Of a stretch of 64,000 nucleotides of DNA, positions 23,000 to 34,718 are shown piece by piece (within the stretch, counting starts at the first letter, position 1; each line of letters opens with the position of its first letter). The position numbers and the translations under genes are program-made. The notes below the pieces were generated by a model. It had not been told where the DNA came from and made no database searches. It was given only the letters and a program-made list of their open reading frames with translations. Source of the stretch: Agapanthus africanus (Eukaryota; Streptophyta; Magnoliopsida; Asparagales; Amaryllidaceae); NCBI GenBank assembly GCA_030015575.1, contig JASDDO010000001.1:516455772-516519771 (forward strand). Reading direction: 5' to 3'.

Positions 23000-24182
23000 G
23001 CTTATGAAACGAGCTCTGTCTTTCGCCTTCGTCAATGATACTCTGTACAAGAGGTCGTTTGATTCTCTGTGGTTGAGATGTCTGGGACCTGAAGAGGCGA
23101 AAAGAGTCGTTCAGGAAGTTCACGACGGACTCTGCGGTTCTCACCAAGCAGGCCCGAAGATGAAGTTGAAGATTAAACGGATGAGCTACTATTGGCCCAT
23201 GATGATTCAGGACTGCCTCGAATATGCGAAGCAATACCACTCATGCCAGATTCATGGGGACTTTATCCATCAGCACCTAAATCCTCTACATCCAACAGTG
23301 GCTAGCTGGCCGTTCGAAATGTGGGGGATTGACGTAATCGGCCCCATCGAACAAGCATCGTCCAGGGGACATCGATTCATTTTGGCGACGACTGACTACT
23401 TCTCCAAATGGGCAGAAGCAGTACCACTGAGGGAAGTGAAGACAGAGAATATCCTCCATTTCTTCAAGACGCACGTCATTTATCGGTTTGGAAGTCTGGG
23501 ACGGATCATCTCCGATAACGGGCCAGCCTACAGAAGCCACAAGATCAGCCGCTTCGCGCAACAACACAACATAGACTGGAGATATTCCTCAGTCTATAAT
23601 CCCCGAGCTAACGGTCTAGCTGTGGCTTTCAACAAGACCTTAACGAAGATCGTGAAGAAGACAGTGTCCCGAAATAAGAAGGACTGGCATGAGAGATTGC
23701 AAGAAGCTCTCTGGGCGTATCGAACTACGTTCAAGACGGCCACAAACACAACGCCGTACGCGTTGGTATTCGGTACAGAAGCAGTACTCCCCCTCGAAAT
23801 AGAATTACCCTCTTTACGAGTGGCAGTCTACTACGAGCTAACCGACGAAGAAAATGCTCACCTTCGGCTTGAGGAGCTTGATGCCCTTGATGAAACCCGG
23901 CTCATAGCGCAACAAAATCTGGAGGCTTATAAAGCAAAGATGACGCGCTCATATGAAAGATTGACCAGGTCGAGGACATTCCGCCAAGGCGAACTCGTGC
24001 TAGTGGTCAAAAGACCTATGATCCCCAATCGCGCCAAGCGGGGAAAATTCGAGCCGAACTATGAAGGCCCGTACATCATAGACAAGGTTTACCAGGGTGG
24101 AGCCTATATACTCATGGATATGCACGGTGAAAGGCCTTTCAGGCCAATAAACGGTCGCTTCCTAAAGAAATACTACGCTTAA
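23000..24182 (+). mobile_element. Tat-A integrase
   Basis: The zinc-binding end includes HDGLCGSHQAG and YHSCQIHGD. The catalytic core follows with WPFEMWGIDVIGPI, ATTDYFSKWAEAVPL, IISDNGPAYRS and the glutamate-region block YNPRANGLAVAFNKTL. The C-terminal GPYIIDKVYQGGAYIL and NGRFLKKYYA run to a stop at 24180-24182. The enzyme inserts the DNA copy into the genome. No chromodomain follows, as expected for Tat. Confidence 0.92.
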
Positions 24183-24956
24183 TGAGTCACAACCTAGGCC
24201 AACGATAGATGACGACGACTATGTCCGCTCACTATCTTCCTAAGCCCAAACTCTATAAGTAGTAGAAGGCCTTCTTCAACAACGGACCGAAACATCCTTA
24301 AACTAATGACGGACCACTACGTCCTAAAACTAGCTGTTGACCGAGATGTCGATAAACTACGGTGGATTGCAACATCCTAAAGCCGATACAAAAAAAAGAG
24401 AAAAGAATAAAAAAATAAAATAAAATAAATAAAAATAAAAACGGTATGTCCATAAGCAGAATGGGCATGAATGAAAACCCGAAAGGGCTCCATGAGTAAA
24501 AACAGCAGGGCTACCGGCGAGTGTTTGTGAAAACCCGAAAGGGCGCGACCTCTTTATATAGAAAGAATAAAAAAAAAAGAGAATAAAAAAAACGGTATGT
24601 CTACAAGCAAAATGGACACGGATGAAAACCCGAAAGGGCTCCATGAGTAAAAACAGCAGGGCTACCGGCGAGTGTTTGTGAAAACCCGAAAGGACGCAAC
24701 CTCGTTAAAAGACACTTACAGGGTCCTCTCGACCTTGTAAGGAGAAACCACCCGCGTGGGATCCTTACGACTCACAAGGGAGCAACACACTTAGGGATCC
24801 TCACGATTCCTAAGGAGAAATTACACTTGCGAGATCCTCACGACTCATAAGGAGAACTCTCTTATGGGACCCTCACGGCTCATAAGATTTGAAAGTCCTA
24901 AGTTACAGAGACCTGAACCTATTCTTAAGCAACCCCCACAACCTTCGATATTGCCC
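24183..24956 (+). repeat. Tat-A post-pol spacer with repeats, first part
   Basis: No sense gene is seen. Degenerate 48-bp LTR-type repeats lie at 24280-24380. A roughly 150-bp unit (GAAAACCCGAAAGGGCTCC and then ACAGCAGGGCTACCGGCGAG) occurs twice, near 24470 and 24622. A block of about 45-bp units around CCTCACGATTCCTAAGGAG runs over 24717-24895. The same blocks occur inverted in Tat-D (59465-59770), which ties the two families together. Confidence 0.8.
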
Positions 24957-24961
24957 TACAA
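24957..24961 (-). other. Copia-B target-site duplication, left (TACAA)
   Basis: TACAA is present here and at 34719-34723, exactly flanking the two LTRs. Confidence 0.95.
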
Positions 24962-26856
24962 TGTAAGTCGATGTACAACACCCCACGACTTGCGGGGAGG
25001 CGGAAATATGAAAAACGATCTTGTTCTTTGCTTAAACATCGACTAACCGCATGAATCGAAGCTAAACGATAACTAACATCAAACATAGAAGTTAACAACT
25101 ACTATGTAAAGGGATTATACCTAACGAATCGTGTCCTTCGTCTTTACGAACTCCACCTCCTCCTCGGCCTTCTCGAAGTAGTAGACGATCCACCCGAGAG
25201 CTTTACTCCAAGCTTAGCCTCTAAACTTGAGGCAACTAACTTTCTTTAAGTGCTAATCAAAGAAGCTAGGTGATATAGAGTGAGGGTTATGGTTTAATTA
25301 GTCTAACTAATCCTTGTACTCAACACATGAGAGGGGAGGATTAGGGTTTGAAGAGGGAGAGCTTGAGGAGAGAGAAGATGAACATAATAATGAGAAGAGA
25401 AAATGAGTTATCATAATATATATCAAGCATTTTATTTTATCAAGAAAAGAAAAGAAAATAATTTACAACCATGCTTGATAAATATCTTGTGGTGATTCAT
25501 CTCCATGAGTCATTAAGCAATTATGAAGCATTAATGACATGGATGAATCATCCATATGACTCACTAATCTCATTCAATGTATATGCCACCTAAACCTCCT
25601 TAGTCACCACCTTCTAGAAGCTTCTCGCGCAATTACGAGAACGCCCCTCCTTTCCGCAAAAATACGGAAAAACTTTAGACTGTATAAATCCAATAACCGG
25701 ATACCAGTAACTGGCTTAAACCAAAGCCGACTGGTAAAAACTGTCCGAAATTCGTACGTGCGTAAACACACGTATGCGTCCGAACCCTTGTCGTAAAACC
25801 ATACGACCTCTATATCGTTTCTCCTGGAGTAGGGAAACTCTCTGTGTGGGACTCTAGAGACTCGACTACTACGCTGGCAGTGGCTTTAACCACAGACCGC
25901 AAGCGGCACTAGCTGTACGTAACGGTCCCCAGGTAGATGTCGATAAGAAGGCCGATGAGGAAACCCATCCGAACTCCTACTGAGTCTGATGTGACAATCT
26001 CCGTACAGTCCGGTCCGTTCGTCTAAGACTATCGCATATCGGGCCTAGGGGGGCGGCAAGCGTCAGTCCCCTAATAGCGGTATATGTCGTGTCGGAGCAA
26101 AGCCCATTACACCCTGAGAAACTACTGGAACCTACCAGCAAATCTCACTTGCCCTGGCCAGGGACTTTGCGTAATGGCTCTCTGACACAGCGCGATATCA
26201 ACCCCCAATACCGGGAGAGACGAATCCTGTCTAACCGCCACTGCCTCCAAGTGCTCGGGACTGCACCCAACTGCTACCTGTTTGCACGACTCCTTTGAGC
26301 CATGGTAGGGTAGCAATCTAAGAACAGTGGGACACACTCGAGGCGAAGTAGCTGTGTCAAGTCTTCGGACTATGCTGTACTCATGTCACCTGGGAACTGC
26401 TCACTGACGACTGGTATAAAACCAACCAACAGTTCCCTGTGAGTCCTGTCCGGTGTACCCGTAACCTAATGAGCACCTGCATACTATCTCCAGTACAACG
26501 TACCGACGGCTGTGGGACAGACTATCTCCCCAACTGGGATGGGAAGCGTACACACTAGTCTACTCCGGAGTATCGATGCCCTGTCTCGATAATCCAACGA
26601 CTAGGGACCTGAATAAGGATGTGCTTATAGACTATCCAGCCCCCACTAGTGTGACTGCCATCACAACGCTGGTAGTCAAGCAAGATCCTAAGAACTCTAT
26701 CAATACGTATACTCACATATTAAGATAGAAAAAACCAAGTAGCATACTACCATGTTTAGCAAGACTGTTATATACATGTGAATATCCCAAGCTTCCATTA
26801 AGTAATATACAAACTAGTATGATACAATAATGGCCCCTAGGGCATATACACTAACA
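24962..26856 (-). repeat. Copia-B 3' LTR
   Basis: In element sense it begins TGTTAGTGTATATGCCC and ends ATCGACTTACA. It matches 32825-34718 almost base for base. It contains an unusually rich set of short inverted words such as CCTGGCCAGG near 26155. A 69-codon frame at 26089-26298 is kept in both LTRs only because the LTRs are nearly identical. Confidence 0.95.
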
Positions 26857-26868
26857 ATCTCCCACTTG
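26857..26868 (-). other. Copia-B polypurine tract
   Basis: CAAGTGGGAGAT in element sense lies directly against the 3' LTR. This is the usual place and form for plus-strand priming in plant copia elements. Confidence 0.85.
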
Positions 26869-26870
26869 CA

Positions 26871-28390
26871 CTAGGGCCATGTACTGGCATATCGAAAACC
26901 GATGATCTCGAGTAGCCTCTCGAACTGAATCTGAGGTAGGGCCTTTGTGAATGGATCAGCAATGTTCTCTTCAGAAGCAACTCTCCGAACCTCGATCTCC
27001 TGACGATCAATGATCTCCCTGATCAGGTGATACCGCCTTAAGATGTGTCTGGACTTCTGATGGGACCTTGGTTCCTTTGTTAAAGCTATAGCTCCGTTGT
27101 TGTCGCAATACAGAGGTATTGGATCAACTATGGTAGGAACCACCTGAAGTTCTGTTAGGAACTTCTTCATCCAGACTGCTTCTTTTGCGGCATCGCAAGC
27201 AGCTATATACTCCGCTTCCATCGTCGAGTCAACAACGGTGTCCTACTTGGAGCTCTTCCAGCACACCGCCCCTCCATTGAGGGTAAAGACATAACCCGAC
27301 ATGGACTTGGAATCGTCCTTATCACTCTGGATGCCGGAATCAGCAAAGGCCTCCAACCTGAGGTCTTTTCCGCCGTAAACCAAGAACATCTCCTTAGTCC
27401 TTCTCAGGTACTTGAGAATGTTCTTTACTGCTATCCAGTGCTTCTCCCCTGGGTCTGACTGATACCGGCTTACCACGCTCAGTGCGTAAGCTACATCTGG
27501 TCTGGTGCACAACATCGTATACATTATAGAGCCTACCGCAGAAGCGTAGGGTATAATAGACATGCGTTCCCTTTCCAAATCAGTCTTGGGAGACATCTCT
27601 TTGGAGAGGGTGATTCCGTGACAAGCCGGTAGATTACCGCGCTTAGAATCTTCCATACTGAATCTTTTCAGTACAGTGTCGATATACCTGGACTGCGAAA
27701 GTCCCAACATCCTCTTGGATCTATCACGATAGATCCGGATCCCCAGAATGTAAGAGGCATCACCCAGGTCTTTCATGGAGAACCTGTGTGACAAGAATCC
27801 TTTGACAGATTGTAGCATAGGAATGTCATTTCCTATCAATAGAATGTCATCCACGTACAAGACGAGGAATACGACACTTCTGGCTACAACTTTACTATAT
27901 ATGCACGGTTCATCTGGATTTTTGATAAAGTCATATTCTTTGACTGTCTCATCAAAACAGATGTTCCAACTCCGCGATGCCTGCTTTAGTCCATAAATGG
28001 ACTTAAGCAGCTTGCATACTTTCCCGCTGCTCCCACTCTGATTGAAACCCTCTGGCTGATCCATATAGACGCTCTCTTCTAAATTTCCATTCAGAAAAGC
28101 CGTCTTTACGCCCATCTGCCAGATTTCATAATCATGGAAGGCAGCAATAGCAAGAAGGACCCGAATGGATTTGAGCATAGCCACTGGAGAAAAAGTTTCG
28201 TCATAGTCCAAACCAGGTCTTTGACGAAAACCCTTTGCAACAAGTCTAGCCTTATAGGTTTCCACCTGTCCATCTACACCAATCTTTTTCTTGAAGATCC
28301 ATTTGCATCCTATGGGTTTTACCCCATCTGGAGCAAAGTCCAAAGTCCATACTTTGTTGGTGTACATGGACTCCATTTCGGTCCGCATTG
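26871..28390 (-). mobile_element. Copia-B reverse transcriptase and RNase H
   Basis: In element sense the block runs from VWTLDFAPDGVKPIGCKWIF through ETFSPVAMLKSIRVLLAIAA, VKTAFLNGNLEE and the catalytic LYVDDILLIGND. It reaches the copia RNase H block (MEAEYIAACDAAKEAVW, then PLYCDNNGAIAL and SRHILRRYHLIREII) and ends near 26871. These are canonical Ty1/copia motifs. The copy has few breaks. Confidence 0.93.
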
Positions 28391-28400
28391 CATCTAGCCA

Positions 28401-29750
28401 TCATACCGAGTCGCCGCTCTGGATGGCCTGCTGGAAGTCAGTAGGTTCATCATCATCTATGATGCAATCCTCTCTATCCCCATCTATGAGAAAACCGTAG
28501 TATCTCTCAGGCGGATGAGATGGCCTACTACTCCTGCGGAGGGGTGCGGGAATGTCCTGTTCTTCTTGAACTACCGGTTCTACCAAACTTTCAGTATTAG
28601 TTTGTGGTTCTGGAATTTCTTCCAGTTCTATTTCGCTCCCACTTGATTCCTTTTCTAAAAACTGATGTTCTAGAAAATGGGCATTACGAGAAACAAATAC
28701 CTTTTGTTCCTCTGCGTAATAGAATAGATATCTCCTGGAATTCTTTGGATATCCCACAAACTGACACTTTACTGATCGTGCCTCGAGCTTGTCCACATGC
28801 TGCTTTTTAACAAAAGCTGGGCATCCCCAAATCTTAATATACTGTAGATGGGGTTTCTTCCCGCTCCACATCTGATATGGAGTGGTAGGCACAGTCTTGG
28901 TAGGAACCATGTTCAAAAGATATGCCGCTGATTCTAGCGCATAACCCCAGAAAGATCACGGTAACTCAGCATTACTCATCATGGATCGTACCATATCCAA
29001 TAGGGTTCGATTCCGTCTCTCCGATACACCGTTATGCTGTGGAGTGTATGGAGGAGTAAGCTGAGAGAGAATTCCTTTCTCTTTTAGGTAACCTAGGAAC
29101 TCGGCACTCAAGTATTCACCACCTCGATCAGATCTAAGTGTCTTGATACTTTTGCCGGTTTGGTTTTCTACTTCATTCTTGTACTCTCGGAATTTCTCAA
29201 AAGCCTCGGATTTATGTTTCATCAGATAAATGAATCCGTATCTTGAGTAATCATCCGTGAAAGTAATGAAATAGGAAACACCACCTCTTGCATGTGTAGA
29301 CAATGGACCACATACATCGCTGTGTATGAGTCCTAAGAGCTCGCTCGCTCTTACTCCATGTCCAGTAAATGGAGTCTTTGTCATCTTTCCTTTGAGACAA
29401 GATTGACAAGTGTCATAAGTTTGATATTCGAACGAGTCCAAATATCCTTCTCTATGCAACTTAGTCAACCTTCTCTCATTGATGTGACCCAGTCTACAAT
29501 GCCATAAGAAAGCTTTATTTAAATCTGGAGACTTTCTTTTAAGTGTGTTCTGGACATTGAAAATTTGGAGTTGGTTTAAAACATATATACCGTTATTTAG
29601 TGTACCGGACCCAATCAAACCATGATTAAGGTGGATGTTAACAACATCTCTTACAAACGTGAAATCATAACCTTTATTTGATAACAAGGAAACTGATATG
29701 ATATTACACGTTAAGCTTGGTACAAAATAAAACCAAAATGTGTCCACTTG
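28401..29750 (-). mobile_element. Copia-B integrase
   Basis: HCRLGHINERRLTKLHREG is the zinc-binding GAG-pre-integrase motif. CGPLSTHARGGVSYFITFTD, TLRSDRGGEYLSAEF and TPQHNGVSERRNRTLLDMVR carry the catalytic D-D-E region. The C-terminal part includes PYQMWSGKKPHLQYIKIWGC and an acidic linker to RT. Integrase before RT defines the copia order. Confidence 0.93.
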
Positions 29751-29964
29751 TCAATCCTAGGTGATAATCCCCGACGGACGCAGCTCCCACGCTAGCTCCG
29801 TTAGCAACCTTTAGGGTCATATCACCTTCCTTCAGCACTCTACGGTTTCTCAGTGCCTGCAATGAATTGCAAATATGAGATCCTGATCCGGTATCCAATA
29901 CCCAGGAAGTAGAGTTGATCGACAGACAATTCTCAATTACAAACACACCTGAAGTCGAAGCCAC
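29704..29964 (-). mobile_element. Copia-B aspartic protease
   Basis: SINSTSWVLDTGSGSHICNS carries the DTG active-site triplet in the plant copia context. It lies between gag and integrase and would release the mature proteins. Confidence 0.88.
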
Positions 29965-29979
29965 AGCTTGCTTCGGTTC

Positions 29980-30801
29980 CTAGTTCTTGGCGTTCCACGC
30001 CTTGCAATCCTTTTTCCAGTGCCCTTTCCTGTGACAATGGAAGCACTCATCCTGGCCAACTACCGGTACCGCAAACTTGTTTTTTCCCTTCCCTCCCACC
30101 TTACTAACACCTCCTCTAGGTTTGGTGGCGGCCTTCTTCTTCCTTCCTTTGGCCCTTGCCTTGGACCCGGAAGAAGATGTACCGCTAACAAACATAGCGG
30201 GTGTTTTCCTTGTCTTCTGCAAGGTGCCCTCTGCACTCCTTAACATGTTCAGGAGTTCCGGAAGTTCAACTTCTTTTCTTTGAATGTTGAAGTTCAGGAT
30301 AAACTGGGCATAGGTGTGAGGAAGGGACTGGAGAATAAGGTCTGTATAGAGCTCATTATCCAAAGTCGTCCTAAGGTCTGCGAGCTCTTCAATATAGCCG
30401 ATCATTTTTAGGACATGTTCTCCTACCGATGACCCGACAGCCAACCTCGCTCGAAACAAGTTCTTAGAGGTCTCGTATCTTGCTATACGAGATTGCTCTC
30501 CATAAAGTTCCTTTGTATGGAGAAATATGCCATCAAGGTCCATATCCTCGTGCCTCCTCTGATGTTCATTGTACATCGAGGCAAGCACGATGCACTTGGC
30601 TTTCGCGCAATCTAAATCCCAGGTTTTGCGGATTTCCTTATCTGCATTGCTGGATTTGGGACCAGGGACAGCAGGTGCCGTAGAGGTGAGGACGTACCCC
30701 AATTTGTCATAGGTCAAAGTCATTTTGACATTCCGCAGCCAATCTTTATAGTTTGGCCCTGTCAGTATATTTTTCTCTAAAAGTAACTTAAGTCCAGTCA
30801 T
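29980..30801 (-). mobile_element. Copia-B gag
   Basis: It starts at the ATG at 30801 with MTGLKLLLEKNILTGPNYKD, continues through the UBN2/gag fold (LYGEQSRIARYETSKNLFRA) and a Lys/Arg/Gly-rich stretch, and ends with the CCHC knuckle CFHCHRKGHWKKDC. It forms the particle and binds RNA. Confidence 0.92.
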
Positions 30802-31299
30802 TTTCAGGGTCGCTGCAATTAGGAGAGAGAGAAGAAAAACTCTTTAGCATGATGCTCTTGCAAGTTTAGAGTGGTTTTTAGTTTATCTAAACTGGATGGC
30901 TCCCACTGTTTCTCGAATCCTTCCTCAAACCATAAAAGAAGAATTAGCCAGGACTATTCTCACTGTACAATTCTTGCTTAACCGTTCAGCCAGGCTAGTG
31001 TCGATACTTCGAGGGAGGTTTTCCAACGCTTTCGCGAAGTTCCTTAATTAAATAACCTCTTTTCTCTGGGGGCGTAACCCCGCTGACACCTTTCTTGACA
31101 CCTACTTGGTTTATAGCATTGATCGTTAAGTGACGAATATCCTGATAAGTAGCATATACTCACAGTAGGATCGGGATCCAAATATCATTGTATGATAATA
31201 TTGAAGGAATCCTACCAACATTCATCAAACTCCAAATGGTATGCAACTCTTTGCAAATTTCAGTTTCTTTAGAAATTCCCGATATATATTTTTGCCCCA

Positions 31300-31520
31300 T
31301 GCTCTTATGACCTTGGCGTTAGGTCAAAATGTCATAAGTCACATGTCAAGTTCTACCCATCATTATCTTGTCAATTTGAACCCATCCGTATATATCCTTG
31401 ACGTTCGGCCAAAATGATAATACGACTGTCCCAAACTAACTCATCTATCTATGCAACAAATGAATACCCAGTAGCTACCAAACACTATGCCTTGGCGTTA
31501 GGTCAAAATACATAGCTTGA
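31300..31520 (-). repeat. Three leader hairpins with a shared loop
   Basis: In element sense the loop TTTTGACCTAACGCCAAGG occurs at 31311-31329 and 31491-31509, with a variant at 31396-31414. Each copy has its own complementary flanks: TTATGA/TCATAA for the first, CGTAT/ATACG for the second and CTATG/CATAG for the third. Confidence 0.65.
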
Positions 31521-32520
31521 ATACTACTGAATACCCAGATGAAATGACGGAGGGCTACGAATGGTTTTGGCGAAACCGTGAACGTAGTGAACTTGATATA
31601 ACCGAAGGAACCTGATAGCTTTTAAAAGGAGTGGTTAAAGCTCCGCATTTAAAAATATCTGTTTTTAAAATTAACCGAGTGGTTTCTTTTAAATTGTTCC
31701 AACGATTAAACTTTTGGTTTATTTTCTTTGCATTATAAATAATGCGTCCCATCATTAACCTATCATTGCAGAAAACAACGAAAATACAACGTCCTCTTAT
31801 GCCATCCGTATTCGCCACGGGGTCCCGTCATCACCCGTTAGGTTACTTAACTAACGGCAGAGCGGGGGCTGGGCTAGCGCGGGTGTAAAACATAAGTGAC
31901 GTCTAAATAGCTATCATATATATAGATATTTTACATTCGTCGGACGCAATAATATTCATTCCAGATCACAGATGAACTTTATTGGATTTGCAAGCAATCC
32001 GTGTTTGTTTTGAGCCTGCAACAAAAGACGGATTACACAGTTGTGATGAATAGCCATTACCCCACCCAAGACCCCAACGGGTACGGCAAACTACCCGCCC
32101 GGCAGTTTGTGCACCCCACCTTGGGTCTGTCCTAGGAGCAAAAACAGTAAAATAAAATAATACAACGGTGGCTACAACCGCAACCTGGATGTGCCCCGCA
32201 AAATAATATTACAACAAATTACATTTACATCAAATGAATTAAATAATAACCCATCACATAACCCCGGCTATACATCACAACAGTCCAACACAGTTCATAT
32301 CCACAAACAGTAAAAACCATTACAGAAATATGCAACCCCCTGCCAACCGACATACTAGCAGTTAGGGGAGGTTTACGAACACATTATACAAACACAGATA
32401 TAATCCAACAAGCAAATACTGTATAATTTCGATCGATTAAACACTTTTAATTTTGCTCCAATACTTCTCTGTAAATCTGAAACCTGAGCAAAAATAAAAT
32501 ATTCCAGAAAATACCAAATA

Positions 32521-32662
32521 TCACAGAGAAACAACAGAGGAAAATTGGGTTCCTGAATCGCCAACTCGGCGGCGGAATCGCGGCGGATCGGTGGGATCCG
32601 CCGCGGTTCCGCGGCTCTTTAGGCGATTCAGGGGCCCAATTTTCTTGGGTGTTCTTCTACTG
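32521..32662 (-). repeat. Long imperfect inverted repeat next to Copia-B PBS
   Basis: Left arm 32521-32589 and right arm 32595-32662 pair around a five-base loop. GGCGGATC meets GATCCGCC at the centre, followed outward by GCGGAA/TTCCGC, GAATCGCC/GGCGATTC and AAAATTGGG/CCCAATTTT. The packaged RNA would fold into a stable stem about 150 bases downstream of the PBS. Confidence 0.8.
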
Positions 32663-32811
32663 TCTTTTCAAGCTTTCTGAACATCCCTGAAAAATTTTTT
32701 GGACTTCATTTAAAAATCGACAGAAACTTGTGATTTCGGGTTTTTCCGGTTTCGTTTTTTCCGTTCGAAATTCATACAAATTTGCAAGTAAGTTATTTAT
32801 TGTTTAGCGAG

Positions 32812-32823
32812 GCTCTGATACCA
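32812..32823 (-). other. Copia-B primer binding site
   Basis: TGGTATCAGAGC in element sense lies one base inside the 5' LTR. It is complementary to the 3' end of plant initiator tRNA-Met, the usual copia primer. Confidence 0.95.
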
Positions 32824-32824
32824 C

Positions 32825-34718
32825 TGTAAGTCGATATACAACACCCCACGACTTGCGGGGATGCGGAAATATGAAAAACGATCTTGTTCTTTGCTTAAAC
32901 ATCGACTAACCGCATGAATCGAAGCTAAACGATAACTAACATCAAACATAGAAGTTAACAACTACTATGTAAAGGGATTATACCTAACGAATCGTGTCCT
33001 TCGACTTTACGAACTCCACCTCCTCCTCGGCCTTCTCGAAGTAGTAGACGATCCACCCGAGAGCTTTACTCCAAGCTTAGCCTCTAAACTTGAGGCAACT
33101 AACTTTCTTTAAGTGCTAATCAAAGAAGCTAGGTGATATAGAGTGAGGGTTATGGTTTAATTAGTCTAACTAATCCTTGTACTCAACACATGAGAGGGGA
33201 GGATTAGGGTTTGAAGAGGGAGAGCTTGAGGAGAGAGAAGATGAACATAATAATGAGAAGAGAAAATGAGTTATCATAATATATATCAAGCATTTTATTT
33301 TATCAAGAAAAGAAAAGAAAATGATTTACAACCATTCTTGATAAATATCTTGTGGTGATTCATCTCCATGAGTCATTAAGCAATTATGAAGCATTAATGA
33401 CATGGATGAATCATCCATATGACTCACTAATCTCATTCAATGTATATGCCACCTAAACCTCCTTAGTCACCACCTTCTAGAAGCTTCTCGCGCAATTACG
33501 AGAACGCCCCTCCTTTCCGCAAAAATACGGAAAAACTTTAGACTGTATAAATCCAATAACCGGATACCAGTAACTGGCTTAAACCAAAGCCGACTGGTAA
33601 AAATTGTCCGAAAGTCGTACGTGCGTAAACACACGTATGCGTCCGAACCCTTATCATAAAACCATACGACCTCTATATCGTTTCGCCTGGAGTAGGGAAA
33701 CTCTCTGTGTGGGACTCTAGAGACTCGACTACTACGCTGGCAGTGGGTTTAACCACAGACCGCAAGCGGCACTAGCTGTACGTAACGGTCCCCAGGTAGA
33801 TGTCGATAAGAAGGCCGATGAGGAAACCCATCCGAACTCCTACTGAGTCTGATGTGACAATCTCCGTACAGTCCGGTCCGTTCGTCTAAGACTATCGCAT
33901 ATCGGGCCTAGGGGGCGGCAAGCGTCAGTCCCCTAATAGCGGTAAAAGTCGTGTCGGAGCGAAGCCCATTACACCCTGAGAAACTACTGGAACCTACCAG
34001 CAAATCTCGCTTGCCCTGGCCAGGGACTTTGCGTAATGGCTCTCTGACACAGCGCGATATCAACCCCCAATACCGGGAGAGACGAATCCTGTCTAACCGC
34101 CACTGCCTCCAAGTGCTCGGGACTGCACCCAACTGCTACCTGTTTGCACGACTCCTTTGAGCCGTGGTAGAGTAGCAATCTAAGAACAGTGGGACACACT
34201 CGAGGCGAAGTAGCAGTGTCAAGTCTGCGGACTATGCTGTACTCATGTCACCTGGGAACTGGTCACCGACGACAGGTATAAAACCAACCAACAGTTCCCT
34301 GTGAGTCCTGTCCGGTGTACCCGTAACCTAACGAGCACCTGCATACTATCTCCAGTACGACATACCGACGGCTGTGGGACAGACCATCTCCCCAACTGGG
34401 ATGAGAAGCGTACACACTAGTCTACTCCGGAGTATCGATGCCCTGTCTCGATAATCCAACGACTAGGGACCTGAATAAGGATGTACTTGTAGACTACCCA
34501 GCCCCCACTAGTGTGACTGCCATCACAACGCTGGTAGTCAAGCAAGATCCTAAGAGCTCTATCAATACGTATACTCACATATTAAGATAGAAAAAACCAA
34601 GTAGCATACTACCATGTTTAGCAAGACTGTTATATACATGTGAATATCCCAAGCTTCCATTAAGTAATATACAAACTAGTATGATACAATAATGGCCCCT
34701 AGGGCATATACACTAACA
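32825..34718 (-). repeat. Copia-B 5' LTR
   Basis: This LTR is nearly identical to 24962-26856. It ends TATACACTAACA on the + strand and is followed by the TACAA duplication at 34719-34723. Confidence 0.95.

Larger units (their letters stand above)
30802..32811 (-). other. Copia-B long 5' leader
   Basis: About 2 kb lies between the PBS and gag, long for a copia leader. I find no gene in it. It holds three copies of a 19-base loop sequence with different flanking stems (31290-31520) and a strong GC-rich inverted repeat close to the PBS (32521-32662). An unrecognised older insertion within the leader is possible. Confidence 0.7.
24962..34718 (-). mobile_element. Copia-B: Ty1/copia element, complete structure, minus strand
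   Basis: LTRs of 1895 and 1894 bp (24962-26856 and 32825-34718) flank gag, protease, integrase, RT and RNase H in copia order on the minus strand. There is a tRNA-Met-type PBS, a polypurine tract and a perfect 5-bp duplication. The gag (LTGPNYKDWLRNVKMTL) resembles the Tork/TAR-like group, but I am not certain of the lineage. The LTRs differ by only about 1.5-2 percent by eye, so it is the youngest datable insertion in Tat-A. The coding region shows a few breaks. Confidence 0.95.

Noticed and set aside
26089-26298. 69-codon frame conserved at 33951-34160
   Set aside because: The two copies lie in the near-identical LTRs of Copia-B, so conservation reflects recent insertion and not coding selection.
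32812-32823. tRNA gene fragment
   Set aside because: Only the 12-base PBS complementary to the initiator tRNA is present, and no tRNA body surrounds it.
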